Assembly: GCF_003388735.1 (NCBI RefSeq)
Contig: NZ_QUBQ01000003.1
Coordinates: 413,321 to 477,320, forward strand
DNA from: Paenibacillus paeoniae
GTDB taxonomy: Bacteria; Bacillota; Bacilli; Paenibacillales; Paenibacillaceae
Direction: 5' to 3'
DNA: 64,000 nucleotides
Shown: positions 35,196-43,637 of the stretch, piece after piece
How positions within the stretch are numbered: the first letter of the stretch is position 1
Layout: each line of letters opens with the position of its first letter
Program-made: the position numbers and the translations under genes
Notes under the pieces: model-generated
The model's database searches: none
Told to the model about the DNA's origin: nothing
What the model saw: the letters and a program-made list of their open reading frames with translations, nothing else

Positions 35196-37124
35196 ATGGA
35201 CTTAAGGGATCTTATTGATTTGTGGAATCACACTCACTGCAAAGTTATAGATATTCGCCGTATCAACCTTAGGGCTGGTGAATCCATACGTTCTTATTTT
35301 GTACCCTCAAACATGTTTCTCATGTCGATTCGCGGCAATGCCACCGTCCATCTAGGACTGAATTTTCATCGTATGCAGCGATTTACAGTGCTCCATGCAG
35401 GAAAAGGCGTAATGCTCGACATGACTGCAGGCAGCGATGGTCTGGAGTATTATAGCGTTTATTATAAAATGAGTCTCCAACCTCCAATGCCCTCAGAACT
35501 TGACGGGCTTCTCAAACAGGCCCACACCTTGGGCCATACGTACAGCATAGCTCCGGACAAACCTGTAGAGCTGTATCGGATACTGAGCGACATGTATAAG
35601 GAATGGGTGAAGCAGCAGCCGCTTGTGAAATTACGCGTTCGGACTTTACTTAATCAGTTCGCCCATGAGATTCTCCATCAAATGCAAGTGCAGGGAGCAG
35701 CCTCGACTAAGCGAGATTTAGCCGCTCAGATTGCGGACATTATCCATAAACATTACCCGAAATCCATTACATTGGAATCGCTATCGGAGAGCCTGAACTA
35801 TAGCGTTGCCCATATATCCTCTTACTTCAAAATACGTACAGGATATAGCCCGATTGACTACTTAATCAAGGTTCGCATCGATAGGGCGGCAGCGCTTCTT
35901 CTTGAAACGGATGCTACATTGAAGGAGATTGCTCTTAGCGTCGGCTATCAAGATCCATACTATTTGGGCAGACTGTTCAAGAAGCACAAGGGAGTTTCTC
36001 CTATGCGCTATAAAGCCATGCATATTGCAAAGAAACTAGAAGATCGTCCTGCCTTATGGAAGGAATCCTCCATTGTCTTAAGTGAGTCATTTCATTATAG
36101 TAATAATATTGATAATGATTATCATTACAAGGTTGATGGAGAGGAAGATTTATTCATGTTCAAGCATTCAAAGCCGAAGCTCGCTTCGGTATTACTGCTG
36201 AGTTTCATGCTAGTGCTGAGCGCATGCGGCACGAATGGTGCTGCAGAGGTTGCTACATCACAGCCAAGTCCAAGCGCTACGCCGGCTCCTGCGGAACAGC
36301 CGCAGACTAAAATAGTGAAGACCGTTAACGGTGATGTGGAGGTACCCCTTCATCCCCAACGAATTGTTGCAGGTGAGTATCTGGGCAGTCTGATTGCACT
36401 TGGGGTTACGCCTATCGGAACCTCCGAGCATCATATTAAAAATCCTTATTTTCAGGAATATTTGAAGGACGTTGAAGGAATAGGAGACGGTAACGGCAAC
36501 GTAGAGAAAATCTTGTCGCTGGAGCCGGATTTGATTATTATGGACGACTTCTACCCTGAGCTGAATGAGCAGATGTCCAAGATTGCGCCTACTGTCGTCG
36601 TCCCATACGCTTCCTTAAAGACAGTACATGAGGAGGTTGCTTACTTCAGCGAGCTGCTTGGCCGTGATGAAGAGGGGAAAACCTGGCTCGCCGACTATGA
36701 CAAGCGCATGGCAAAGGCTAAGGAAGACGTGCTAAAGGTTATACCTGCGGACAGCACATTCTCTGTTATTGAGCTCAGTGGCAAGGATCTTATGGCTGTC
36801 GGAACCGACTACGGCAAAGGCGGACAACCGATCTATAATGGATTCGGGTTCCTGCCGCCTGCGGAAATAGCTGAGGAAATGGCTGATCCGGGTTGGGCAG
36901 CATTCTCTGCAGAAGCATTGCCAGAGTTTGCAGGGGACTATGTCATTCTGACCGCCGATTCGATGACACTGGATGAGCTTAAGGCTGAGCCAGTCTGGAG
37001 CACACTTCCGGCCGTGAAAAATAATCATGTGTTTTTATGGACGAGTGATCGCTCCGGCTACTGGGACCCGATTGCTATTTTAAGCCAGACAGAAGAATTG
37101 GCAGCGTGGCTGACTGGTCTTTAA
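35196..37124 (+). CDS. AraC-family regulator reading in frame into a siderophore-binding lipoprotein
   Basis: A single open frame of 642 codons. Residues 1-165 are a cupin-like sensor, 172-278 an AraC double helix-turn-helix (ITLESLSESLNYSVAHISSY and LKEIALSVGYQDPYYLGRLF). Residues 321-642 are a complete lipoprotein precursor with its own signal peptide and lipobox LSAC (Cys344). The join (280-320) is translated from a sigma-A promoter, a Fur box and a ribosome site, so it looks like intergenic DNA lacking a stop codon. Iron-responsive AraC regulators with a fused FeuA-like domain (Btr of Bacillus subtilis) are known, but without an internal lipobox. The regulator probably activates siderophore uptake genes. 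Whether the full fusion is made is uncertain. Confidence 0.85.
   Translation: MDLRDLIDLWNHTHCKVIDIRRINLRAGESIRSYFVPSNMFLMSIRGNATVHLGLNFHRMQRFTVLHAGKGVMLDMTAGSDGLEYYSVYYKMSLQPPMPSELDGLLKQAHTLGHTYSIAPDKPVELYRILSDMYKEWVKQQPLVKLRVRTLLNQFAHEILHQMQVQGAASTKRDLAAQIADIIHKHYPKSITLESLSESLNYSVAHISSYFKIRTGYSPIDYLIKVRIDRAAALLLETDATLKEIALSVGYQDPYYLGRLFKKHKGVSPMRYKAMHIAKKLEDRPALWKESSIVLSESFHYSNNIDNDYHYKVDGEEDLFMFKHSKPKLASVLLLSFMLVLSACGTNGAAEVATSQPSPSATPAPAEQPQTKIVKTVNGDVEVPLHPQRIVAGEYLGSLIALGVTPIGTSEHHIKNPYFQEYLKDVEGIGDGNGNVEKILSLEPDLIIMDDFYPELNEQMSKIAPTVVVPYASLKTVHEEVAYFSELLGRDEEGKTWLADYDKRMAKAKEDVLKVIPADSTFSVIELSGKDLMAVGTDYGKGGQPIYNGFGFLPPAEIAEEMADPGWAAFSAEALPEFAGDYVILTADSMTLDELKAEPVWSTLPAVKNNHVFLWTSDRSGYWDPIAILSQTEELAAWLTGL
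36073..36101 (+). promoter_or_regulatory. Internal promoter for the siderophore-binding lipoprotein
   Basis: TTGTCT (36073-36078), 17-bp spacer, TATAGT (36096-36101), located inside the open AraC frame and immediately upstream of a Fur box. Confidence 0.7.
36110..36124. promoter_or_regulatory. Fur box (7-1-7)
   Basis: TGATAATGATTATCA is a perfect 7-1-7 inverted repeat matching the Bacillus Fur consensus. It overlaps the expected transcription start of the internal promoter, so iron-loaded Fur would block it. Confidence 0.85.
36156..37124 (+). CDS. Iron-siderophore-binding lipoprotein (FecB/FhuD-like), internal start
   Basis: Start ATG 36156 lies 8 bases after GGAGAGGAAG, with promoter and Fur box upstream, so independent expression is likely. 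The protein has 322 residues: a signal sequence with lipobox LSAC (Cys24), a Ser/Pro/Ala-rich tether, and a class III periplasmic-binding fold (HPQRIVAGEYLGSLIALGVT, EKILSLEPDLIIMDDFYPEL, VWSTLPAVKNNHVFLW). It would bind a ferric siderophore outside the membrane for an ABC importer. No permease or ATPase gene is adjacent, so the partner is encoded elsewhere. Confidence 0.85.
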   Translation: MFKHSKPKLASVLLLSFMLVLSACGTNGAAEVATSQPSPSATPAPAEQPQTKIVKTVNGDVEVPLHPQRIVAGEYLGSLIALGVTPIGTSEHHIKNPYFQEYLKDVEGIGDGNGNVEKILSLEPDLIIMDDFYPELNEQMSKIAPTVVVPYASLKTVHEEVAYFSELLGRDEEGKTWLADYDKRMAKAKEDVLKVIPADSTFSVIELSGKDLMAVGTDYGKGGQPIYNGFGFLPPAEIAEEMADPGWAAFSAEALPEFAGDYVILTADSMTLDELKAEPVWSTLPAVKNNHVFLWTSDRSGYWDPIAILSQTEELAAWLTGL

Positions 37125-37155
37125 GTTATTTTTCATTGTAAAAGCTTGCCTGATT

Positions 37156-37189
37156 AAGCCCCTGAGACTTTGCGTTTCAGGGGCTTTTT
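37156..37189 (+). terminator. Terminator of the siderophore-binding gene
   Basis: AAGCCCCTGA/TCAGGGGCTT stem followed by TTTTG. Confidence 0.85.
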
Positions 37190-37614
37190 GTCAGTTTAAA
37201 AGCGGTCCATCGCAACCCTTAAAGCTAACGCAAGGAAAATGATGTTTACGATAATATCCCGGTACTCCTTGCGTGCAAGATGAAAGATGACGCCGAGAAG
37301 AACGACTGTGCCAAGCCCGGTGGCGGCTATTGACGTCGGTTTTGCAATATTGACCACTCGAAGCAATCGTGATATGTTATCTTTGGAGATGATGGAGAGG
37401 GGAATTAACCGATGTAAGAAACTTTGTAATGGCGATGTAGTTACGAAAGCACGATCCTTAGGGATAGTGTGCCTTCTTATGCCATTATAAGGGACGCAAG
37501 GTTAATGAGTTATTCAACCCGTGCGGACACCCCTGTGTTCGCTTTTTTTATTGGGAGTACACATCTCCTGTAACTCTTATCAGTGTGCCTTCTTAACAAT
37601 AGGAGGAATCATAG
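37190..37614. other. Intergenic region, possible antisense membrane-protein remnant
   Basis: On the minus strand a frame without start, ending at 37196, reads LLRVVNIAKPTSIAATGLGT then VVLLGVIFHLARKEYRDIIV and NIIFLALALRVAMDRF. It has a plausible membrane segment and could be a gene relic. A terminator-like hairpin GCGGACAC/GTGTTCGC with a T-run lies near 37523-37550. Otherwise nothing is recognised. Confidence 0.35.
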
Positions 37615-38388
37615 ATGAATCGTTTGCAAGGGAAAATGGCCATTATTACAGGTGTAAGCCGAAATAGAGGGATAGGGAGTGCCATTGCGCGAGTTTTGGC
37701 CTCTGAAGGGGCAGATATATTTTTTACCCATTGGTGCCGCTACGACAAGGATCAGCCATATGGCGCCGAGTATGAGTGGCCCAGGGAATTCGCTGAGGAG
37801 CTTCGTTCCTGCGGAGTCCGGGTTGAATCGATGGAGTTGGATCTATCTGATCCGTTATCGCCAGTGCAACTGCTGGATGAAGCAGAGCGCAAGCTAGGTT
37901 TGCCAAGTCTATTGGTTAATAATGCTACCTACTGTAAAGAAGCAGACTACCGAGAGTTGAGCGCTGAAATTCTGAATACGCATTGCGCAGTCAACATAAC
38001 GGGTACCTGTATGCTCTCTGTGGAGTTTGCAAGAAGACAGGCAGAGGGTAATGGAGGACGAATTATTAACATGGTCTCAGGGCAGGACAAAGGGCCAATG
38101 CCGGGCAATCTGGCATATGTCGCGACTAAGGGAGCGATCTCGGCCTTCACGGTATCGCTGGCGGCTGAGCTTGCTCCATTGCGCATTACGGTTAACGCTG
38201 TTGATCCGGGACCGACAGATTCCGGATGGATGGACGATTCCTTGAAGCAATATTTGCTCCCAAAGTTTCCGATGGGAAGAGTGGGACAGCCAGATGATGC
38301 GGCGAAGCTGATCAGCTTTCTCTGCCAGAACGATGCGCAGTGGATTACTGGGCAGATTATACACTCGGATGGCGGCTTTTGGGGTTAA
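37615..38388 (+). CDS. SDR-family oxidoreductase (FabG-like)
   Basis: The protein has 257 residues and starts after AGGAGG. Classical SDR: ITGVSRNRGIGSAIA (glycine-rich loop, with an inserted NR), VNNAT, Ser155, Tyr168 and Lys172 in AYVATKGAISAF, and DPGPTDSGW. The C-terminus WITGQIIHSDGGFWG is typical of 3-oxoacyl-ACP reductase-like SDRs that act on small alcohols or ketones. The loop after the first strand is longer than in FabG (THWCRYDKDQPYGAEYEW), so a specialised substrate is likely. It is a single-gene unit. Confidence 0.9.
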   Translation: MNRLQGKMAIITGVSRNRGIGSAIARVLASEGADIFFTHWCRYDKDQPYGAEYEWPREFAEELRSCGVRVESMELDLSDPLSPVQLLDEAERKLGLPSLLVNNATYCKEADYRELSAEILNTHCAVNITGTCMLSVEFARRQAEGNGGRIINMVSGQDKGPMPGNLAYVATKGAISAFTVSLAAELAPLRITVNAVDPGPTDSGWMDDSLKQYLLPKFPMGRVGQPDDAAKLISFLCQNDAQWITGQIIHSDGGFWG

Positions 38389-38440
38389 GTAGTATTGCGG
38401 CAAGAATTAGGTTAGCCCATTAAATGTTAATTCAATTAAG

Positions 38441-38485
38441 ATACATCGCCAGCAAGGCAGCGTGCCTTGGGCGATGTATTTTTTT
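38441..38485 (+). terminator. Terminator of the TACATCGC family
   Basis: ATACATCGCC (38441-38450) pairs with GGCGATGTAT (38470-38479), with a second inner stem AAGGCA/TGCCTT, then TTTTT. The same outer stem recurs at 47523 and 62206 and in degenerate form near 51990. Confidence 0.85.
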
Positions 38486-38604
38486 GCACGAAATCAACAG
38501 AGAGTAATGGTAGTAAGAACTTCCGAGCATGCATCTGTACAATACATGTATTGGAGCGCTATAGTAATAGTCAATGACAACGAGATGTAGTTCGGGAGGT
38601 AAAG

Positions 38605-39261
38605 ATGGAATTATTAGTAGTGGGTGATGTGCACGGTTGTTTTCATACGTTCTCCAAGTTGCTGGACGAGCATTGGGATAGCGACAAGCAGATTCTGGTG
38701 CAGCTTGGGGATTTATTGGATAGAGGGAACTTCTCGCCTGAGATTCTTCTATATGCAATCGAATTGCAGCAAAAGTTTCCTGATAAAGCCTGTTTTTTGA
38801 AGGGGAATCATGAGTTTGAGGCTATTGTGCATGTAGAAGAAGGAAATGAAAATTGGCTGAGACAATGCGGAGAAGAGACGCTAAAGCAATTTGAAAGAAA
38901 ATCCATAGAGCTGGCTAGCTATATGCCTTGGATGAAGTCACTGCCGTTATATTATGAAACAGACCATGTATTCATTAGTCATGCGGGTATTTCGCAGAGT
39001 GTAGACGATCCATTTGAAGAAGCACATCCAGAGAGTGTGTTATGGACGAGGTCGCCATTAAAGAATATTGGCAAATTACAGATTATCGGGCATACGCCCT
39101 GCCAATCAGGAAGGGCTGAATTTGATGCTGAGAGCCATACGTTAAATATTGACACATGGGCATATCGGCCAAACGGGCTTTCAGCTGTAAAAATAAATGA
39201 TGAGGGCCAAGTGGATGAAATCCTTTTTGTACCTACTCTAGCTATTGATGTATCCGTTTAA
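38605..39261 (+). CDS. PPP-family metallophosphatase (Ser/Thr or diadenosine polyphosphate type)
   Basis: The protein has 218 residues and starts after GGGAGG. The three metal-binding signatures are in order: GDVHG (7-11), GDLLDRG (35-41) and GNHE (67-70), followed by HAG (ISHAGIS) and GHTP. This is the short bacterial PPP type (PrpA/PrpE/ApaH-like), which hydrolyses phosphoproteins or dinucleoside polyphosphates. The sequence does not separate these alternatives. No signal peptide. Single gene without obvious partners. Confidence 0.92.
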   Translation: MELLVVGDVHGCFHTFSKLLDEHWDSDKQILVQLGDLLDRGNFSPEILLYAIELQQKFPDKACFLKGNHEFEAIVHVEEGNENWLRQCGEETLKQFERKSIELASYMPWMKSLPLYYETDHVFISHAGISQSVDDPFEEAHPESVLWTRSPLKNIGKLQIIGHTPCQSGRAEFDAESHTLNIDTWAYRPNGLSAVKINDEGQVDEILFVPTLAIDVSV

Positions 39262-39399
39262 AAGATGAGCGTTTAAGGTCGAAAAAAGCTTCGGGAGTAA
39301 TTCCTTGTAAAACAATATGAATTTAAGGCTATTCAAGTGCTATAATCCGTGTTATAGTAATTTTGTAATTTTAATTACATGTAACCGATGAGGAGTACC

Positions 39400-40260
39400 A
39401 TGCCAAAGAAAAAAAGTACCGCTGTGCTTTCCATCAGATTGGATGACGAGGCGCTTAAGGCTGTGGATCTGCTTGTTGAGTCGGGACTCGAGTCCAATCG
39501 CTCAAGAGCGGTCACCCATTTCGTCAATATGGGGATACGCGCTTCCCATGACCTGCTAGTGCGGGCTCAAGAGCAAGCCGATAATCTTCAACGGCTGCGC
39601 AATGAAATGTTCGAGGCAGTCAAGCTGCGGGACATTGGCAAGGTTGCCGAGCTAATCGACAAGGATGCAAGTCTGGTGAACGCCAGCAACATGCAAGGGG
39701 AGACTCCCGTACTGCTGGCTGCGTTCATGAGGGCGAACGATATTAAGGAGCTGCTGCTTCAGAACGGCGCAGGCAGGTTGAATGTATTCGAAGCTGCCGC
39801 TGTCGGGTACAGCTTGAGGGTGAGGGAGCTGCTGGACAAATCCCCGGCGCTGCTGAACAGCTACAGTCACGACGGGTTCCCGCTGCTGTCTCTGGCTACT
39901 CACTTTGGCAATACGGAGACGGTAGAGCTATTGCTGAGCCGTGGTGTTGATGTGAACGCCCGCAGTCGCGACGGCAGTCTGAATAACACGGCGATCCATG
40001 CTACCGTATTCGGTGGATACGGTCATCTCGTAGACCTGCTGATAAAGGGTGGAGCCAATATTCATGCCAAATGTGAAGGTGAGCTGAGAAGAGGCTTCAA
40101 CGTCTTGCATGTAGCGGCTTACTTCGATCATGCGCCGCTTATTGAAAAGTTCCTGAGCTACGGGGCTGACAAGACGGAGAAGAATGACAATGGCGAGACG
40201 CCATATGAGCTGGCCATATCGCTCGGCCATACAGCTTCTGCGGAATTGCTGAACATTTGA
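39400..40260 (+). CDS. Ribbon-helix-helix / ankyrin-repeat fusion protein
   Basis: The start at 39400 (MPKKKSTAVLSIRLDD) follows GAGGAG; an ATG 12 bp upstream has no site. The protein has 286 residues. Residues 7-60 have the strand-helix-helix pattern of an RHH DNA-binding domain (VLSIRLDDEALKAVDLLVES, SRAVTHFVNMGI). A short coiled stretch (RAQEQADNLQRLRNEMFEAV) leads to five or six ankyrin repeats (GETPVLLAAFMRANDIKELL, GFPLLSLATHFGNTETVELL, FNVLHVAAYFDHAPLIEKFL, GETPYELAISLGHTASAELL). RHH gives sequence-specific DNA binding as a dimer and ankyrins bind proteins, so this may be a regulator with a protein partner. Single gene. Confidence 0.85.
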   Translation: MPKKKSTAVLSIRLDDEALKAVDLLVESGLESNRSRAVTHFVNMGIRASHDLLVRAQEQADNLQRLRNEMFEAVKLRDIGKVAELIDKDASLVNASNMQGETPVLLAAFMRANDIKELLLQNGAGRLNVFEAAAVGYSLRVRELLDKSPALLNSYSHDGFPLLSLATHFGNTETVELLLSRGVDVNARSRDGSLNNTAIHATVFGGYGHLVDLLIKGGANIHAKCEGELRRGFNVLHVAAYFDHAPLIEKFLSYGADKTEKNDNGETPYELAISLGHTASAELLNI

Positions 40261-40373
40261 CAGACATCTAACAATTACATACGACAATTCGACCGAACAG
40301 ACGGAGAAAACGCTAGATATGTGAAGCGGCCTTCGTCTGTTTTTTTGTCGTATTCGGAAGGAGAGAACGTAGT

Positions 40374-41363
40374 ATGCAATACCGAAAACTAGGAAGAACG
40401 GGCCTAAAGGTATCCGAAGTCAGCTTGGGAACGATGGCGTTCGGGAGATGGATCGACGAGAAAGCGTCGGAGGAGGTACTGGACACGGCTCTTGGAGCGG
40501 GAATTAATCTGATCGATACCGCGGATGTATACGGCAGCGGAATGGATACGCAAGACCGTTCGAGATTCGGCGAAGCCGAAGAGATTCTGGGCAGGCAGTT
40601 GCGAGGCCGCCGCAATGATATCTTGCTGGCGACGAAGTTCAGCGCCCATATAGGGGCGGGAGTGAACGATGGCGGGCAGAGCCGCTACCATGTCTACCGC
40701 GCATTGGAGAACAGCTTGCGCCGATTGCAAACTGACCACATCGATCTGTATCAGGTGCATGTGTTCGATCCTGACACGCCGATCGAGGAGACGCTGCGGG
40801 CGCTCGACGATCTGGTGAAGCAGGGCAAGATCCGGTACTTGGGCTGCTCCAACCATGCAGCTTGGCAATTGGCGAAGGCACACGGGATAAGCGCGCTGCA
40901 TGGCTTGCATCGGTTCGAGAGCGTACAGCCGGAATACAGTCTCATTACAAGAGGGATTGAACGCGAGCTTGTTCCGTTCGTCGAATCGGAGAAGGTGGGC
41001 ATCATCAGCTATAGTCCGCTGGGCAGAGGGATCTTGAGCGGCAAGTACCGCCAAGGCGAAGCTCCGCCGACGGATTCCAGACTCGCACTAGGCGAGAAGA
41101 GGCTGGAGCTGCTGCTGGAATCGAATCCGGCGTACGCGCTCGTGGACAAGATTAGGCCGCTGGCTGAAGCGAGAGGTTGGACACTGGCGCAATTCGCACT
41201 TTCCTGGGTGCTGAGCCATTCTTATGTAACCTCCGCGATTCTCGGAGCTTCGAAACCGGAGCAGATTCAAGATGCTTTGCAGCATGCCGAAGAGAGGCTG
41301 TCGGCAGATGAGCTTGCTGCAATCGATGAGGCTTCCCGAACTATTGGTCTTTTTTCGAAATAA
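40374..41363 (+). CDS. Aldo/keto reductase
   Basis: The protein has 329 residues. The AKR tetrad is visible: Asp48 and Tyr53 in LIDTADVYG, Lys88 in ATKFS, His129 in LYQVHVFD. The NADPH-binding C-terminus is present (SPLGRGILSGKY, VTSAILGASKPEQI). It is similar in build to the YghZ/KCNAB-type reductases. It lies 48 bp before a flavin monooxygenase gene and shares its direction and higher GC content, so it probably belongs to the organosulfur operon that follows, reducing an aldehyde released by the monooxygenase. That role is inferred. Confidence 0.93.
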   Translation: MQYRKLGRTGLKVSEVSLGTMAFGRWIDEKASEEVLDTALGAGINLIDTADVYGSGMDTQDRSRFGEAEEILGRQLRGRRNDILLATKFSAHIGAGVNDGGQSRYHVYRALENSLRRLQTDHIDLYQVHVFDPDTPIEETLRALDDLVKQGKIRYLGCSNHAAWQLAKAHGISALHGLHRFESVQPEYSLITRGIERELVPFVESEKVGIISYSPLGRGILSGKYRQGEAPPTDSRLALGEKRLELLLESNPAYALVDKIRPLAEARGWTLAQFALSWVLSHSYVTSAILGASKPEQIQDALQHAEERLSADELAAIDEASRTIGLFSK

Positions 41364-41411
41364 AACCTACTTTTCCAATAGATAAACTAAAATATTAGGA
41401 GGATGAAAACC

Positions 41412-42779
41412 ATGACTCAACCTAAGCGGCAACTCCATCTCGGTCTATTCCTGTTTTCGACCGGCTATCACCCGGCTGGCTGGCGGCTGCCGGAAGCGGC
41501 AACGGACGGGGCATTTGACCCCAAATTTCTGCATAGGGTCGCTCAGCGATTGGAGGAAGCGAAATTCGACTTCTTCTTCCTTGGGGATGCGCTCGCCACA
41601 AGCCCGGATATGCAGCATACCTTCCCGTCGCAGATGGTGCGCCTTGAGCCGTTCACGATGATTGCAAACATTGCGGCAGTAACCGAGAAGATTGGACTCA
41701 TCGTCACGGCGAATACGACGTACTCTGAGCCGTACACGATCGCACGCCAGACAGCATCTCTCGATTATTTGAGCGGGGGGCGGCTTGCGTGGAATGTCGT
41801 AACGGGTATGGATGTGCGGGCGGCTCAGAACTTCAGTCGTGAGAAGCATTGGGACAACTCCAAGCGCTACGATTACGCAGATGAATTTGTGGAAATCGTA
41901 CAGCAGCTGTGGGATTCCTGGGAGGATGAGGCTTTCGTCCGGAACAAAGAGAGCGGTGAGTTCGTCGACGGGAGCAAGGTACACCGGATCAATCACGAAG
42001 GGGAGCACTTCTCCGTCGCCGGTCCGCTGAACGTAGCCCGGCCGCCGCAGGGGCAGATTCCGCTCCTGAACGCAGGGACGTCGGAGCGAAGCCGCGATCT
42101 GGGCGCCAAGCTCTCAAGCGCCGTCTTCTCGGGACAGATTCTGCTGGAGGTGTCGAAGCAGTTTTATGCTGAGATCAAATCGAAGGCTGTGGCCTATGGA
42201 AGAAATCCCGATGAAGTATTTATCCTTCCGGGTCTTGTTCCTCTCGTCGGTCGGACCAAAGAAGAAGCACACGACAAGTACCGCGAGCTCAACAGTCTGC
42301 TCGTGACGAACTACGATGTAACACCCCTGTCTGCGAGAATCGGCATTGATTTATCCGGTTATCCGCTTGACGGACCGCTGCCGGATTTATCACTGTCGGT
42401 CCTTCCAGGCGATGAGGTGAAGTGGCTAGTATCGCTCGCTCAGCGTGCGGAAGGACACGAAGACATTACCGTGCGGGAGCTGTTCCATTATTTCGCGGCT
42501 ACGTCGAGAGGACATCTGCTGATCGTCGGCAATCCAGAGGAGATCGCGGATCAGATGGAAGAATGGTTTGTGGAGCGGGCGGCCGACGGCTTCAATATTT
42601 GCCCTCCATACATGATGGGCGGTATCGATCTCTTCATTGATTTGGTTGTGCCGATTCTACAGCGCCGAGGGCTGTTCCGTTCAGAATACGATGCGGACAC
42701 GTTCAGAGGACACTTCGGCTTGTCTCGCCCGGAGAACCGCTTCGCCAAGAGGGCTGCGTTGCAAGGTGTTGGCGAGTAA
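41412..42779 (+). CDS. FMNH2-dependent monooxygenase, NtaA/SnaA/DszA family
   Basis: The start at 41412 (MTQPKRQLHLGLFLFSTGYH) lies 9 bases after AGGAGG; an ATG 9 bp upstream abuts the site. The protein has 455 residues, a bacterial-luciferase-like TIM barrel. Typical points are FFFLGDALATSPD, LEPFTMIANIAAVTEKIGL, TYSEPYTIARQTASLDYLSG, GRLAWNVVTG and LNAGTSERSRDLGAK. This family uses reduced FMN and O2 to cleave C-S, C-N or similar bonds (dibenzothiophene sulfone, nitrilotriacetate, dimethyl sulfide). Adjacent sulfonate-type transporter and sulfurtransferase genes point to an organosulfur substrate. No flavin reductase gene is in the operon. Confidence 0.93.
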   Translation: MTQPKRQLHLGLFLFSTGYHPAGWRLPEAATDGAFDPKFLHRVAQRLEEAKFDFFFLGDALATSPDMQHTFPSQMVRLEPFTMIANIAAVTEKIGLIVTANTTYSEPYTIARQTASLDYLSGGRLAWNVVTGMDVRAAQNFSREKHWDNSKRYDYADEFVEIVQQLWDSWEDEAFVRNKESGEFVDGSKVHRINHEGEHFSVAGPLNVARPPQGQIPLLNAGTSERSRDLGAKLSSAVFSGQILLEVSKQFYAEIKSKAVAYGRNPDEVFILPGLVPLVGRTKEEAHDKYRELNSLLVTNYDVTPLSARIGIDLSGYPLDGPLPDLSLSVLPGDEVKWLVSLAQRAEGHEDITVRELFHYFAATSRGHLLIVGNPEEIADQMEEWFVERAADGFNICPPYMMGGIDLFIDLVVPILQRRGLFRSEYDADTFRGHFGLSRPENRFAKRAALQGVGE

Positions 42780-42824
42780 CGCGAGGAGCCTCTATGAGAC
42801 GGCGGGCTGGAAAGGGAGAACCGA

Positions 42825-43607
42825 ATGAGCAATTACGATAGCAACAAGCGCTACAGATGGCGCATTATTATTGGACAGGTCGTGCTGCTGCTCGCCTGCT
42901 TGGGCATTATCGAATACATCGTCCGAGCGGAGATTGTCGGCAGCTTGTATCTGTCGAAGCCGACCCAAGTGATTGAAGAAATCTATAAGTTGTTCGCGGA
43001 CGGCGAGATCTTCCATCATCTCATCGTGACGCTCAAGGAATTTGCAGCGGGGTATCTGCTTAGCGCGTTCACCGGCATTGCAACGGGGCTGTTCCTAGTT
43101 CTCGTTCCGCATGCGGAGTCATTCTTCCGGCCGTTCCTGTCGGCGCTGCTCGCTATCCCGAAAGTGACGATTATTCCACTGCTGATGCTTTGGCTCGGAA
43201 TAGGGTTATCGCACAAGGTCGCGATTGTATTCCTGTTCTGCTTTTTCACCATTGCATTTAATACCATTACAGGCATTAAGCAGACGGCGGAAGCTCACCT
43301 CAAGGTAGCCAGGGTATTCGAAGCTTCTAAGCTGCAGACGATTGTGAAGGTCATTCTGCCCTCAGCGGCACCGACCATCTTCGTCTCGCTTCGAGTATCG
43401 GCGGCTACTGGTCTTGTCGGAGCGCTGTTTGGTGAGATGGTAGCATCCAAGGACGGGCTTGGCAATCTACTGGTGCAAGCCACTTCCCTATACGATACGG
43501 CGAAGGCTTTTGCGATTATTACGGTTGTGACGGTCGTCTCTGTGCTCATTATTGCTGCAATCGATCTGCTGGAGAAACGGGTCGTGCTTAAATGGAAGTC
43601 AACTTAA
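42825..43607 (+). CDS. ABC transporter permease, SsuC/TauC type
   Basis: The protein has 260 residues and six membrane segments. The EAA loop is VARVFEASKLQTIVKVILPS AAP, matching nitrate/sulfonate/taurine permeases (NitT/TauT class). It starts 46 bp after the monooxygenase gene and 31 bp before the binding-protein gene. It would form the membrane channel for an organosulfur compound with the neighbouring lipoprotein and ATPase. Confidence 0.93.
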   Translation: MSNYDSNKRYRWRIIIGQVVLLLACLGIIEYIVRAEIVGSLYLSKPTQVIEEIYKLFADGEIFHHLIVTLKEFAAGYLLSAFTGIATGLFLVLVPHAESFFRPFLSALLAIPKVTIIPLLMLWLGIGLSHKVAIVFLFCFFTIAFNTITGIKQTAEAHLKVARVFEASKLQTIVKVILPSAAPTIFVSLRVSAATGLVGALFGEMVASKDGLGNLLVQATSLYDTAKAFAIITVVTVVSVLIIAAIDLLEKRVVLKWKST

Positions 43608-43637
43608 ACGAGCTTCAATTCAAAGGAGAGAGTCATC

